A stretch of 31,354 nt of DNA from URNF01 sp045634325 (GTDB lineage: Bacteria > Bacillota > Clostridia > Oscillospirales > Acutalibacteraceae): NCBI GenBank assembly GCA_045634325.1, contig JAZRAA010000055.1, positions 1-31,354 of the forward strand, written 5' to 3'. The notes beneath the pieces are model-generated. The model was not told the origin of the DNA and made no database searches. It saw only the letters and a program-made list of their open reading frames with translations. A program made the position numbers and the translations under genes. Each line of letters begins with the position of its first letter. The stretch's first letter is position 1. Positions 23,487-31,334 of the stretch are shown piece by piece.

Positions 23487-24805
23487 AAAGGAAATTCAGT
23501 TTTAATCAACTTTTGCATAACGACCGTTTGATTTTGATAATCTCGCTTGTACTTTCCATTGTAGTATGGGCAATGGTGGTGTACGGACCGAGTAATGAGC
23601 AGGAACGTACCATTAGCGGTGTTCCCGTGACGGTTTCCTTGGGCGAATATGCCACTGATACGTTACACATGCAGTTGCTGGATAGTAACCAGCTCACCGC
23701 ATCGGTGCGGGTATATGGTCGTCGTTCTGTGGTGGAACAGTTGTCCGTGCAGGATATTCTGCTCACCGTGGATACCAGTTCGATTGTCGCCCCCGGCACC
23801 TATTCCGGTTTATCGATTAAAGCGACCAAGAACGGTAAACAAACTGATTTTGAAATTTTATCGGTAGAGCCGGGTGTCACGTCGCTGACCTGCGATGTGT
23901 GGACCGAAGCCGCTTTTGCGGTACAAGCGGAAATTGGCGGGATTACTTCTGCCGACGAAACGAAATATCAACTTGGAACACCGGTCGTATCGGGCGATGC
24001 GATGCAAAATTCGACTGTTGTCGTCAGTGGCCCGAAAACCGAGGTGGATAGCATTGTTTCTATCCTTGCTGTCACCGATGAAACACAAGCGCTGACGGCA
24101 ACCAAGGTGTTTGATGCCACTTTGAAAGCGGTGGATGCCAACGGAAATGCCGTGGATATTTCACACTGTACTTTGAATGGCGGTAGCGCATCGGTTAAAA
24201 TTACGGTGCCGGTTTTGCTGTATAAGCGCGTTGACTTACAATATACGTTGTTAAATGCGCCTGCAGAATATGAAAATGCGCAGAAGTTAGTAACGTTTTC
24301 GCCTTCTTACTTGGAACTTTGGGGTGACGAGCAGACTATCAGTTATTTCGAAGCACAACTTCAAAAACTTTGCACGTTTGATTTTGATTCGCTCACCAAA
24401 GAGAAATTGCAACAAACGATATCTCTGAATGCGCCCGAAACGCTGAAAATCCTCGGCGGTGTGCAAACGGTTTCGGCAAAGTTTAATCTTAACAATATCA
24501 CCTCTAAAACGGTCAAATTGAATTTGGAAAACGTGGATTTGCAGGTGGTAAACGGTCACACTGATGTTGCGGTGCAACCTGTGGAAATGGTGTTGGGAGG
24601 CGTCACTTTATACGGTCCCGCCAATACTCTCAAAAACATCCGCACAACCGATTTGCAGGTATCGGTGGATTTGAATAATGAGACAACGCCGGGACAGCGT
24701 GTCCTTGCCGGTCGCATAACCATCCCGAATTATCCGAATGTTTGGGTTTACTATGGTGAAGATACTGCCGGTTATGAATTGTTGGCAACTGTTACGAGAA
24801 AATAG
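23483..24805 (+). CDS. cdaR: YbbR-domain regulator of CdaA
   Basis: CdaR is a membrane-anchored protein that regulates CdaA from outside the cytoplasm. The 440-residue protein has one N-terminal transmembrane segment (about residues 17-37) and a chain of beta-rich YbbR repeats over the rest, which would face outside. The ATG at 23483 overlaps the cdaA TGA; GGGGGTGG lies upstream. A TTG at 23465 is a less likely alternative. In Bacillus glmM follows; here a terminator follows and glmM is absent. Confidence 0.92.
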   Translation: MKRKFSFNQLLHNDRLILIISLVLSIVVWAMVVYGPSNEQERTISGVPVTVSLGEYATDTLHMQLLDSNQLTASVRVYGRRSVVEQLSVQDILLTVDTSSIVAPGTYSGLSIKATKNGKQTDFEILSVEPGVTSLTCDVWTEAAFAVQAEIGGITSADETKYQLGTPVVSGDAMQNSTVVVSGPKTEVDSIVSILAVTDETQALTATKVFDATLKAVDANGNAVDISHCTLNGGSASVKITVPVLLYKRVDLQYTLLNAPAEYENAQKLVTFSPSYLELWGDEQTISYFEAQLQKLCTFDFDSLTKEKLQQTISLNAPETLKILGGVQTVSAKFNLNNITSKTVKLNLENVDLQVVNGHTDVAVQPVEMVLGGVTLYGPANTLKNIRTTDLQVSVDLNNETTPGQRVLAGRITIPNYPNVWVYYGEDTAGYELLATVTRK

Positions 24806-24815
24806 AGTATGAAAT

Positions 24816-24846
24816 AGGGGCGGAAAATTCCGCCCCTGTGTTTTTT
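24816..24846 (+). terminator. Terminator-like hairpin between cdaR and rlmD
   Basis: A 9-bp GC-rich stem (24816-24824 with 24829-24837, AGGGGCGGA/TCCGCCCCT) with an AAAT loop is followed by GTGTTTTTT, which abuts the GGAGGA ribosome binding site of rlmD (24847-24852). No room remains for a promoter after it. Confidence 0.8.
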
Positions 24847-24855
24847 GGAGGAACT

Positions 24856-26235
24856 ATGGAGTTACGGAAAAATGACAGTATTCCGCTTTCCATTACCGGC
24901 GTGACCGGTGAAGGAAACGGTGTGGGACGGACGAACGAGGGTATGGCAGTGTTTGTACCGTTTACGGCAGTGGGAGATGCCATCACTTGTCGTATACAAA
25001 AGGTGGAAAAAAGGTACGCTTTTGGTCGTGCGACGGCTATACATACTGTTTCCTCCGACCGCTGCATAGCGGATGAACGCTACTGTCCCGTATATGAAAA
25101 ATGTGGCGGTTGCACCTGGCGCCATGTGACGTATGAGGCGGAAACGTGCTATAAATGGCAAAAGGTTGCAGATGCTTTATCGCACATCGGTGGTTTGAAC
25201 ATTACGCCTTTACCGATTGTCAAAGCGGCACGCTGTGACCGCTATCGCAATAAAGCGCAGTATCCGTTAGGACGGCAGGGTGATGAGGTTGTAGCGGGTT
25301 TCTATGCAGCACGCAGTCATCGAGTGATTGCACATGCGGATTGTGCGTTACAGCCCGTGCTGTTTGGCGATATTTTGTGTGTGGTCACCGACTGGATGCA
25401 ACGGTATCAGGTTTCTGTATATGATGAAACTATCCACGGTGGCTTAATGCGTCATGTATATATTCGGCATGGTGAAAAGACAAATGAAACAATGGTTTGT
25501 TTGGTGGCAACATCGGGAAAATTGCCTGCTTTGCAAGCACTGGTGGAAGAATTGCGGAAAACGATTCCATCGTTGCGCAGTGTGGTTGTCAATATTAACC
25601 GTGAAGATACCAATGTGATTTTGGGTGATGAGGAATTTGTGGTGTTTGGAGACGGGTATATCACCGATGTTTTATGCGGATTACGTTTCAAATTGTCTCC
25701 GCGCTCGTTTTACCAAGTAAACCGTGACCAGGCGGAGATTTTATACGGTTTGGCAGCGGATGCATTGTCACTGACCGGACAGGAAACGTTGCTTGACTTG
25801 TATTGCGGTACGGGAACGATTGGTCTTTCCATGGCGCATAAAGTGAAAACCTTGATAGGTGCCGATATCGTGGCACCTGCTATTGCGGATGCGAAAGAAA
25901 ACGCACGTGTGAATGGCATTACTAACGCACAGTTTATGTGTGGGGATGCCGTTGCCGTGGCAAAACAACTGCAACAACAAGGCGTGCAACCTGATGCTGT
26001 GATTATCGACCCGCCTCGCAAGGGCTGTGCCGGGTCTTTGCTTGAAACGATTGTACAAATGGCACCGCAAAAAATTGCCTACGTTTCATGTGACCCCGCA
26101 ACGCTGGCGCGTGACTTAAAATGTTTGGATTCGCTCGGTTACAAGGCTGAATATGTTATTCCTGTGGATTTGTTCCCCGGTACGATGCATGTAGAAACGG
26201 TTGCTCTTTTAAGTCGGCAAAAATTTCTTCTTTGA
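24856..26235 (+). CDS. rlmD: 23S rRNA (uracil-C5)-methyltransferase, RlmD family
   Basis: RlmD-family enzymes (RumA; RlmCD in some Firmicutes) methylate uracil C5 in 23S rRNA using SAM. The 459-residue protein has an N-terminal TRAM domain (about 7-60), an Fe-S cysteine cluster (C77, C83, C86 in YCPVYEKCGGC, with a later C in HADC), a SAM-binding LYCGTGTIGLSM, the DPPRKGC motif and the catalytic C412 in YVSCDPATLARDL. It ends at HVETVALLSRQKFLL, where many clostridial relatives have an extra C-terminal tail. GGAGG precedes the ATG. Which uridine it methylates is not decidable here; tRNA TrmA-like activity is less likely. Confidence 0.93.
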   Translation: MELRKNDSIPLSITGVTGEGNGVGRTNEGMAVFVPFTAVGDAITCRIQKVEKRYAFGRATAIHTVSSDRCIADERYCPVYEKCGGCTWRHVTYEAETCYKWQKVADALSHIGGLNITPLPIVKAARCDRYRNKAQYPLGRQGDEVVAGFYAARSHRVIAHADCALQPVLFGDILCVVTDWMQRYQVSVYDETIHGGLMRHVYIRHGEKTNETMVCLVATSGKLPALQALVEELRKTIPSLRSVVVNINREDTNVILGDEEFVVFGDGYITDVLCGLRFKLSPRSFYQVNRDQAEILYGLAADALSLTGQETLLDLYCGTGTIGLSMAHKVKTLIGADIVAPAIADAKENARVNGITNAQFMCGDAVAVAKQLQQQGVQPDAVIIDPPRKGCAGSLLETIVQMAPQKIAYVSCDPATLARDLKCLDSLGYKAEYVIPVDLFPGTMHVETVALLSRQKFLL

Positions 26236-26378
26236 ATATTGCACAAGTTAAAGAAAAATACGGATTAGAAAAACGAGAAAACTATAACAAAGGAAAAGAA
26301 GACCACCGTGTGCCAAATTGCACACCTGAAAAAGAAAAAGCAATAGAAAGTGCTTTTAAACATTTCGGTATGTTATAA
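26232..26378 (+). pseudogene. Out-of-frame remnant of an RlmD-type C-terminal tail
   Basis: After the rlmD stop, a different frame reads about 48 codons to TAA at 26376-26378: NIAQVKEKYGLEKRENYN, then VPNCTPEKEKAIESAF and HFGML. I recognise this from the C-terminal extension of many clostridial RlmD proteins (patterns like AQVK-x-K-x-G, ENYN, CPPEKE-x-AI, FGM). It is not in the rlmD frame (start mod 3 differs), and the segment joining it to LLSRQ is missing, so this looks like a broken, shortened tail. It is more AT-rich than rlmD. The only start would be TTG at 26232 overlapping rlmD, without a ribosome binding site. The recall has not been checked by a search. Confidence 0.6.
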
Positions 26379-26379
26379 G

Positions 26380-26420
26380 AAAGAGATACAGGAATTTTAT
26401 TTTTCCTGTATCTCTTTTTC
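26380..26420. terminator. Terminator downstream of rlmD region
   Basis: A 15-bp perfect stem (26380-26394 with 26403-26417, core GAGATACAGGAA) with an 8-nt loop and a T-rich tail ends the rlmD transcript just after the tail remnant. Confidence 0.85.
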
Positions 26421-26445
26421 TTTGGTATATATTTGTTCTGCCTAT

Positions 26446-26490
26446 TCATATGCTTTCAGGATATTTTTTCATACCCTTTTTTTCAGCCAT
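26446..26490 (-). pseudogene. 14-codon ORF, possible transposase-start remnant
   Basis: On the minus strand AGGAGG (26498-26503) lies 7 nt before an ATG at 26490, which begins MAEKKGMKKYPESI and stops at 26446-26448. The start resembles N-termini of IS3-family OrfA proteins, which often open with a KKGMK(H/K)YP run before a helix-turn-helix. Sequence after the stop does not continue this in frame and runs into the rlmD terminator. It could be an insertion-sequence end left after deletion, or a real tiny peptide. The family resemblance is a recollection, not a search result. Confidence 0.35.
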
Positions 26491-26496
26491 AACAAA

Positions 26497-26534
26497 ACCT
26501 CCTATGGTAGTTCTTTAATTCTACCATAGGAGGT
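26497..26534. repeat. 14-bp-stem hairpin covering a ribosome binding site
   Basis: ACCTCCTATGGTAG (26497-26510) and its exact complement (26521-26534) flank a 10-nt loop. In minus-strand RNA the 3' arm carries the AGGAGG used by the 14-codon ORF, so folding would hide it. On the plus strand the stem is followed by GCC and six Ts, so it could also act as a terminator. Confidence 0.8.
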
Positions 26535-26599
26535 GCCTTTTTTCTGTTGTCCGTTTTTACTGGACTTGTTTATGCAGCATTGCTTTTTTAATGATATCA

Positions 26600-27742
26600 T
26601 TATCGCTTTACGTTGGTTGCTTTTAAGTTGCTGTAGAAACTGACGCTCAAAACCAGGCCAATAGCAAGATACAGTGTAAGGGCAGAGGTGCCGCCGGCAC
26701 TGAAGAAGGGGAGAGTGATACCAATGATGGGTAACAGTCGCACGTTCATGCCGATATTGATGATGGACTGGAATCCAATCATAGCCATAGTGCCGATGCA
26801 GATATAACTACCCAGTTTATCCCGTGCGTGAGAGGCACAGTACCACAATTCCAGTATGAGCAATGTTAACAATCCGAGCAATACTAGTGAACCAATAAAT
26901 CCAAATTCCTCGGCAGCGACGGTAAAAATTAAATCGTTGTGTCGTGCGAAAAGTTCGGGGTTACTGCCCTGCAGATAGCCTACGCCGAACAGTTTTCCTG
27001 ACCCCATGACAACCAGACCTTCGTGTTGTTGCCAACCGTAGGTTTCCAGATACGCATCGGGGTTAAAAATTGCCAAAATACGTCCTTTTTTATCTTCGGT
27101 GAGTTGTGTCCACAGTATCGGAATTGCCACTGCTATTGCACCGAAAACGCCTGCGAAATATTGCCATTTGAGTCCTGCGGCGAACATCAGTGAGGCGAAC
27201 ATCAGGATAAATACCAGTGCAGTACCGTCGTCGCCTTGTAAGAACACTAATCCGACGGGAATAAGAGCGTGCACACCCAGTAATACGATATTGCGAAAAT
27301 CGTTAATGTTTTCGTATACAACAGACAAATGTTTTGAAAAGCTGATGATGAAAGCGATTTTCATGAATTCTGCAGGTTGGAATGTGAAATTAAAAGACCC
27401 GATTTTTATGCCCAACCATGCGGTATCGTCGGTACCACTGACGTTGATGCCCAGCGGCGTAAAGGTGAGAAGAACGGGGATGAGTGCAACCAAGGCAATT
27501 AGCGGCCAGATGCGGCATATATCGTCATAATCAATTTGTGAAATCATTACGGCAAAAACCAATCCGAGCAGGGAGGCGCCTGCTTGCATGATGAAACTTT
27601 TCATGCTCATATCTGCGGAATAAATGGCGGAAAACACCAAAACACATCCATATAAAGAGCATAAAAAACACAGAGCGGTCAACTTTAAATTGCTGTGTTG
27701 CAGAAAAAAACGAAGCGGACTGCTATGTTTTTCCAGACGCAT
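26600..27742 (-). CDS. rodA: FtsW/RodA/SpoVE family SEDS protein, RodA-like
   Basis: SEDS proteins polymerise lipid II into glycan strands, working with a class B penicillin-binding protein. The 380-residue protein has about ten hydrophobic segments, an N-terminal SAIYSADMSMK stretch, FQPAEFMKIAFI, the acidic loop with DDGTALVF, NDLIFTVAAEEFGFIG, and a C-terminal LPIIGITLPFFSAGGTSAL, typical of the family. The RodA rather than FtsW reading is favoured by FQPAEFMK and GNNP-like variation (here GSNPELF), but the exact class is inference. AAAGGGG precedes the ATG. No partner transpeptidase or mre gene is adjacent. Confidence 0.9.
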   Translation of the reverse strand: MRLEKHSSPLRFFLQHSNLKLTALCFLCSLYGCVLVFSAIYSADMSMKSFIMQAGASLLGLVFAVMISQIDYDDICRIWPLIALVALIPVLLTFTPLGINVSGTDDTAWLGIKIGSFNFTFQPAEFMKIAFIISFSKHLSVVYENINDFRNIVLLGVHALIPVGLVFLQGDDGTALVFILMFASLMFAAGLKWQYFAGVFGAIAVAIPILWTQLTEDKKGRILAIFNPDAYLETYGWQQHEGLVVMGSGKLFGVGYLQGSNPELFARHNDLIFTVAAEEFGFIGSLVLLGLLTLLILELWYCASHARDKLGSYICIGTMAMIGFQSIINIGMNVRLLPIIGITLPFFSAGGTSALTLYLAIGLVLSVSFYSNLKATNVKR

Positions 27743-27772
27743 AGAGACACCCCTTTCTTTAAGTATAGGTAT

Positions 27773-27801
27773 AGTATATTGCTTTTTTTATATTTTTTCA
27801 A
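27773..27801 (-). promoter_or_regulatory. Sigma-A-like promoter for rodA
   Basis: On the minus strand TTGAAA (27796-27801) and TATACT (27773-27778) are separated by 17 bp, about 30 bp upstream of the rodA ATG. A second TATACT is 11 bp further downstream. Confidence 0.8.
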
Positions 27802-27810
27802 GATAAACAC

Positions 27811-27839
27811 TTTAAAAATGTAAAAAAACATGTTATAGT
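27811..27839 (+). promoter_or_regulatory. Sigma-A-like promoter for the tsaE-tsaB-upp operon
   Basis: TTTAAA (27811-27816) and TATAGT (27834-27839) are separated by 17 bp, with TG at 27831-27832 giving an extended -10. Its -35 is 9 bp from that of the divergent rodA promoter. Confidence 0.7.
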
Positions 27840-27876
27840 ATGAGGTGTATGACATTTTTCGCGAGGAGGGGACTGC

Positions 27877-28287
27877 GTGGACAGATGGGAAACACAAACA
27901 CCCGCCCAAACCGAAGCTGTAGGAGAAGCACTTGCGACTAAGTTGCATGGTGGACAAGTGGTTGCGTTATACGGCGGTATGGGCATGGGAAAAACAGCGT
28001 TTGTGCGTGGCGTTGCACGCGGTCTCGGTTTGACTGCCGAGGTTTCCAGCCCCACTTTTGCGATTGTGCATGATTACGGTGGACAGCCACCGCTCGTACA
28101 TTTTGATATGTATCGTATTTCCGGTTGGGAAGACTTGTATACTACCGGTTTCTTTGAATATTTGGATGCGGGTGCCATTCTGATTGTGGAGTGGAGCGAG
28201 AATATCGAGGCGGCTATTCCGCTGGATGCCATACGCTTGCGCATCTCCGCGCCGACTGCCGAAACCCGTTTGATAGAGAGGTTGTAA
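27877..28287 (+). CDS. tsaE: tRNA threonylcarbamoyladenosine biosynthesis ATPase TsaE
   Basis: TsaE is an essential ATPase in the TsaBCDE pathway making t6A37 in ANN-reading tRNAs. The 136-residue protein has the P-loop GGMGMGKT (33-40), SSPTFAIVHDY, FDMYRI and EWSENIE. The start is GTG at 27877, with GAGGAGGGG upstream. TsaB follows at once (3 bp gap), so two of the four pathway proteins are coupled here; tsaD and tsaC are not in the window, nor is rimI, which often joins this cluster. Confidence 0.95.
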   Translation: MDRWETQTPAQTEAVGEALATKLHGGQVVALYGGMGMGKTAFVRGVARGLGLTAEVSSPTFAIVHDYGGQPPLVHFDMYRISGWEDLYTTGFFEYLDAGAILIVEWSENIEAAIPLDAIRLRISAPTAETRLIERL

Positions 28288-28290
28288 CCG

Positions 28291-28998
28291 ATGAAGATTC
28301 TCGCTGTTGACACTTCGGCTATCACCGCTTCTTGTGCGGTGATAGAAGAGGGTAAGTTGATTGCCGCTGCAGAATTACGCAGCAAAATGACCCATAGCCA
28401 AACCATTTTGCCGATGGTGCAAGATATGCTGAAAAATGCCGCTTTGGCATTGCATGATATTGATTTACTTGCTGTCAACGTCGGCCCCGGCTCTTTTACA
28501 GGCGTCCGGATTGGCGTTTCGGCTGTGAAGGGGATTGCCTTCACGGGAGATATTCCTTGTGCACCCGTATCCGCGTTGCACAGTATGGCGTATAATTTCG
28601 TGGGCTTGCCGCAGGTGCAGACGGTATGTGCTGTTATGGATGCGCGTTGTGGACAAGTATATACCGCATTGTTCCAAGTTGACGGTCAAACGGTAACGCG
28701 TCTGACCGATGATACCGCAATTTCCGTGACCGATTTACAGCAACAGTTGTGCGCTTTGCAAAAACCGGTGATGTTGGTAGGAGACGGTGCGCAAATGTGT
28801 TATACACTCATGTGTGAAACTGTGACTGCACTGTATTTGGCACCCGACCACTTGAGGTATCAGACAGCCGTGGGAGTTGCTGCCGCTGCACAGAGCGTTG
28901 CGCATTGCAGTGCAGATGCTTTGCAACCGGTATATCTGCGGCTTCCGCAGGCGGAAAGAGAGTTAAAAGCCCGTCAGGCGGCGGATAAAACTATATAA
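28291..28998 (+). CDS. tsaB: t6A biosynthesis protein TsaB
   Basis: TsaB is a non-catalytic ASKHA-fold partner of TsaD in t6A synthesis. The 235-residue protein starts with ILAVDTSAITASCAV and has THSQTILPMV, AVNVGPGSFTGVRIGVSAVKGIA and the later PVYLRLPQAERE segment. GAGAGG lies upstream of the ATG. It is the second gene of the operon and ends 23 bp before upp. Confidence 0.95.
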   Translation: MKILAVDTSAITASCAVIEEGKLIAAAELRSKMTHSQTILPMVQDMLKNAALALHDIDLLAVNVGPGSFTGVRIGVSAVKGIAFTGDIPCAPVSALHSMAYNFVGLPQVQTVCAVMDARCGQVYTALFQVDGQTVTRLTDDTAISVTDLQQQLCALQKPVMLVGDGAQMCYTLMCETVTALYLAPDHLRYQTAVGVAAAAQSVAHCSADALQPVYLRLPQAERELKARQAADKTI

Positions 28999-29021
28999 AT
29001 TTATTTTTGGAGGTTGTAAAT

Positions 29022-29654
29022 ATGTCTTTAAAGCCTTTTATTGCTGATCATCCTTTAATTCAGCACAAGGTCGCTATTTTGCGAGATGAAACTACCAGTT
29101 CTAAACAATTCCGTGAACTTATCCGTGAAATCACCGAATTGATGGTGTATGAAGCAACCCGCGACCTGCCTATGTGTGAGGTGGAGGTCAAAACGCCTAT
29201 GTGCGTGACCAAAGCCAAGATGATTGCGGGTCGTAAACTGGCGTTTGTTCCTATTTTACGTGCCGGATTGGGTATGGTGGATGGTGCAGTGGAGTTGGTT
29301 CCTTCTGCTCGTGTGGGTCATATCGGCTTGTACCGCGACCATGATACATTGCAACCCGTGGAGTATTATTGTAAACTTCCCGGCGACATTGAAGAACGTG
29401 ACGTAGTGGTGTTGGATCCGATGCTTGCCACCGGTGGTTCTGCAATTGATGCGATTACGCAAATTAAAGAGCGTAATCCGCGTAATATCAAATTCATGTG
29501 CATCATTGCCGCACCTGAAGGCTTGGATGCGCTGACAAAGGCACATCCCGACGTACAGGTATACTGTGCCGCTTTGGATGAACGCTTGAATGAAAATGGC
29601 TATATTATGCCGGGTCTCGGTGATGCCGGTGACCGTATTTTTGGTACGAAATAA
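29022..29654 (+). CDS. upp: Uracil phosphoribosyltransferase
   Basis: Upp salvages uracil with PRPP to give UMP. The 210-residue protein has PILRAGLGMVDG and the PRPP-binding loop LDPMLATGGSAID (D132 to S140), then the C-terminal MPGLGDAGDRIFGT. The ATG at 29022 has GGAGG upstream; an in-frame ATG at 29007 does not. It lies between tsaB and an ACT-domain gene with no terminator in between. Nearby uracil permease is not seen. Confidence 0.97.
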   Translation: MSLKPFIADHPLIQHKVAILRDETTSSKQFRELIREITELMVYEATRDLPMCEVEVKTPMCVTKAKMIAGRKLAFVPILRAGLGMVDGAVELVPSARVGHIGLYRDHDTLQPVEYYCKLPGDIEERDVVVLDPMLATGGSAIDAITQIKERNPRNIKFMCIIAAPEGLDALTKAHPDVQVYCAALDERLNENGYIMPGLGDAGDRIFGTK

Positions 29655-29685
29655 GGATATTTTTTAGGGTTCGGAGGAATTATAT

Positions 29686-29955
29686 ATGCGTGCAGTTATT
29701 ACAGTGGTCGGCAAAGATACTGTCGGCATTTTGGCAAAAGTTTCTGCAGTGTGTAGTGAACACAATGTCAACGTGGCTGAGGTAACCCAGTCTGTGTTGC
29801 AGGATTTGTTTGCTATGATTATGATTGTGGACATCGATAAGTTGGATGTTTCTTTTACGGTGTTTGCAGAACAGTTGGAAGTCATTGGCGAAGAGATGAA
29901 TTTGAAAATTCATATTATGCATGAAGATATTTTCAATGCAATGCACACCATCTGA
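29686..29955 (+). CDS. ACT-domain protein (UPF0237-like)
   Basis: An 89-residue protein made of one ACT-type regulatory fold, with ITVVGKDTVGILAKVSAVCSEHNVNV at the N-terminus, as in UPF0237 proteins. Such domains bind small ligands, often amino acids. GGAGG precedes the ATG. It is followed 20 bp later by the DUF711 gene; the two are adjacent in many Firmicutes, so it may regulate or assist that protein. The ligand is unknown. Confidence 0.92.
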   Translation: MRAVITVVGKDTVGILAKVSAVCSEHNVNVAEVTQSVLQDLFAMIMIVDIDKLDVSFTVFAEQLEVIGEEMNLKIHIMHEDIFNAMHTI

Positions 29956-29975
29956 TTTTTGAGGAGATTACATTC

Positions 29976-31334
29976 ATGTTAAATGCAAAGGATATTTTGG
30001 AAACCATCACGATGATTGACGAGGAAAACCTCGACATTCGCACCATTACGATGGGTATATCGTTGCTGGATTGTGCGCATTCTGATATGGATACGGTGTG
30101 CGACAAAGTGTACGATAAGATTACGCGACGTGCTGAACGTTTGGTGTCTACCGGTGAGACCATTGAAAGAGAACTCGGTATTCCGATTATTAACAAACGT
30201 ATTTCTATCACACCTGCGGCAATGGTATTGGCATCTGCTGACAAAAAGGATGCGCTGAAATTGGCGCACACTTTGGAGCGTGCGGCTTGCGCTTGTGGTG
30301 TTAACTTTATCGGCGGTTTTTCTGCGTTGGTGCAAAAAGGATTTGCCGCAGGTGACAAAGAGTTGATTGAAGCAATTCCACAAGCGCTGGCAGAAACCGA
30401 TCATATTTGTGCATCGGTGAATGTCGGCTCTACCAAAACAGGTATCAATATGGATGCCGTCGGCATGATGGGTCACGCGGTGCGTAAAGCTGCTGAACTT
30501 ACTGCTGACCGCGATTGTATTGGTCCTGCCAAGTTGGTGGTGCTTTGCAATGCGCCTGAGGACAATCCATTTATGGCGGGCGCTTTCCATGGCCCCGGTG
30601 AACCTGACACGGTTATCAATGTTGGTGTTTCCGGTCCCGGTGTTGTGCGTGCCGCTTTAGCAAAAGCAGGCGACTGTGATTTGACACAGGTTGCGGACAT
30701 CATCAAACGTACCGCGTTTAAAATCACTCGTATGGGTCAACTGGTGGCACAAGAAGCTTCCAAACGCTTGCAAGTGCCGTTTGGCATTGTGGATTTGTCT
30801 TTGGCACCAACCCCTGCTGTGGGCGATTCGGTGGCGTATATTCTGGAAGAAATGGGTTTGGATTGTTGTGGTTGCTGCGGCACCACGGCGGCGCTTGCAC
30901 TGCTCAATGATGCGGTCAAAAAAGGCGGCGTGATGGCATCTTCTCACGTCGGCGGTTTGTCGGGCGCGTTTATCCCGGTGACCGAGGACGCGGGTATGAT
31001 TGCTGCTTCCCGTTGCGGTTGCTTAAAATTGGAAAAACTCGAAGCCATGACCGCCGTTTGCTCGGTGGGACTGGATATGATTAACATCCCCGGTGACACA
31101 CCTGCAGCTGTGATTTCCGCTTTGATTGCGGATGAGGCGGCAATCGGTATGGTCAACTCTAAAACTACCGCTGTGCGCGTGATTCCCGCCATCGGTAAAC
31201 AGGTGGGGGATGAACTTTCTTTTGGTGGTTTGTTGGGTAGTGGTCCTGTCATGCCTATCAATATGGTTTCTCCGGAAAAATTCATCGCACGCGGCGGTAG
31301 AATTCCCGCTCCGATGCAGAGTTTGAAAAACTAA
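29976..31334 (+). CDS. DUF711/PFL-family protein (UPF0210)
   Basis: A 452-residue protein of the UPF0210 (DUF711, PFL-like) family: ETITMIDEENLDIRTITMGISLLDC at the N-terminus, INKRISITPAAMVLA, NVGSTKTGINMDAV, CNAPEDNPFMAGAFHGPGEPD, and a late LLGSGPVMPIN. The fold is related to pyruvate formate-lyase-like enzymes, but the reaction is unknown. GAGGAG precedes the ATG. It is complete, ending 20 bp before the window edge, and is preceded by its usual ACT-domain partner. Confidence 0.95.
   Translation: MLNAKDILETITMIDEENLDIRTITMGISLLDCAHSDMDTVCDKVYDKITRRAERLVSTGETIERELGIPIINKRISITPAAMVLASADKKDALKLAHTLERAACACGVNFIGGFSALVQKGFAAGDKELIEAIPQALAETDHICASVNVGSTKTGINMDAVGMMGHAVRKAAELTADRDCIGPAKLVVLCNAPEDNPFMAGAFHGPGEPDTVINVGVSGPGVVRAALAKAGDCDLTQVADIIKRTAFKITRMGQLVAQEASKRLQVPFGIVDLSLAPTPAVGDSVAYILEEMGLDCCGCCGTTAALALLNDAVKKGGVMASSHVGGLSGAFIPVTEDAGMIAASRCGCLKLEKLEAMTAVCSVGLDMINIPGDTPAAVISALIADEAAIGMVNSKTTAVRVIPAIGKQVGDELSFGGLLGSGPVMPINMVSPEKFIARGGRIPAPMQSLKN

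Larger units (their letters stand above)
26421..26599. other. Intergenic stretch with degenerate or regulatory elements
   Basis: No normal gene is visible between the rlmD terminator and rodA. The stretch is AT-rich and holds a minus-strand 14-codon ORF (26446-26490), a 14-bp-stem hairpin (26497-26534) and a 14-bp perfect palindrome TAATGATATCATTA (26589-26602) overlapping the rodA stop. Together with the tail remnant it makes a gene-poor gap of about 360 bp in an otherwise tightly packed window. Confidence 0.7.

Noticed and set aside
26497..26534. Simple rodA terminator
   Set aside because: On the minus strand the stem is followed by TTTGTTATGG, not a good U tract, and it sits about 66 bp past the rodA stop; terminator function fits the plus strand better.
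27099..27530. 143-codon plus-strand open frame
   Set aside because: It is a shadow of rodA.
29979..30590. 203-codon minus-strand open frame
   Set aside because: It is antisense to the DUF711 gene, with no supporting signal.
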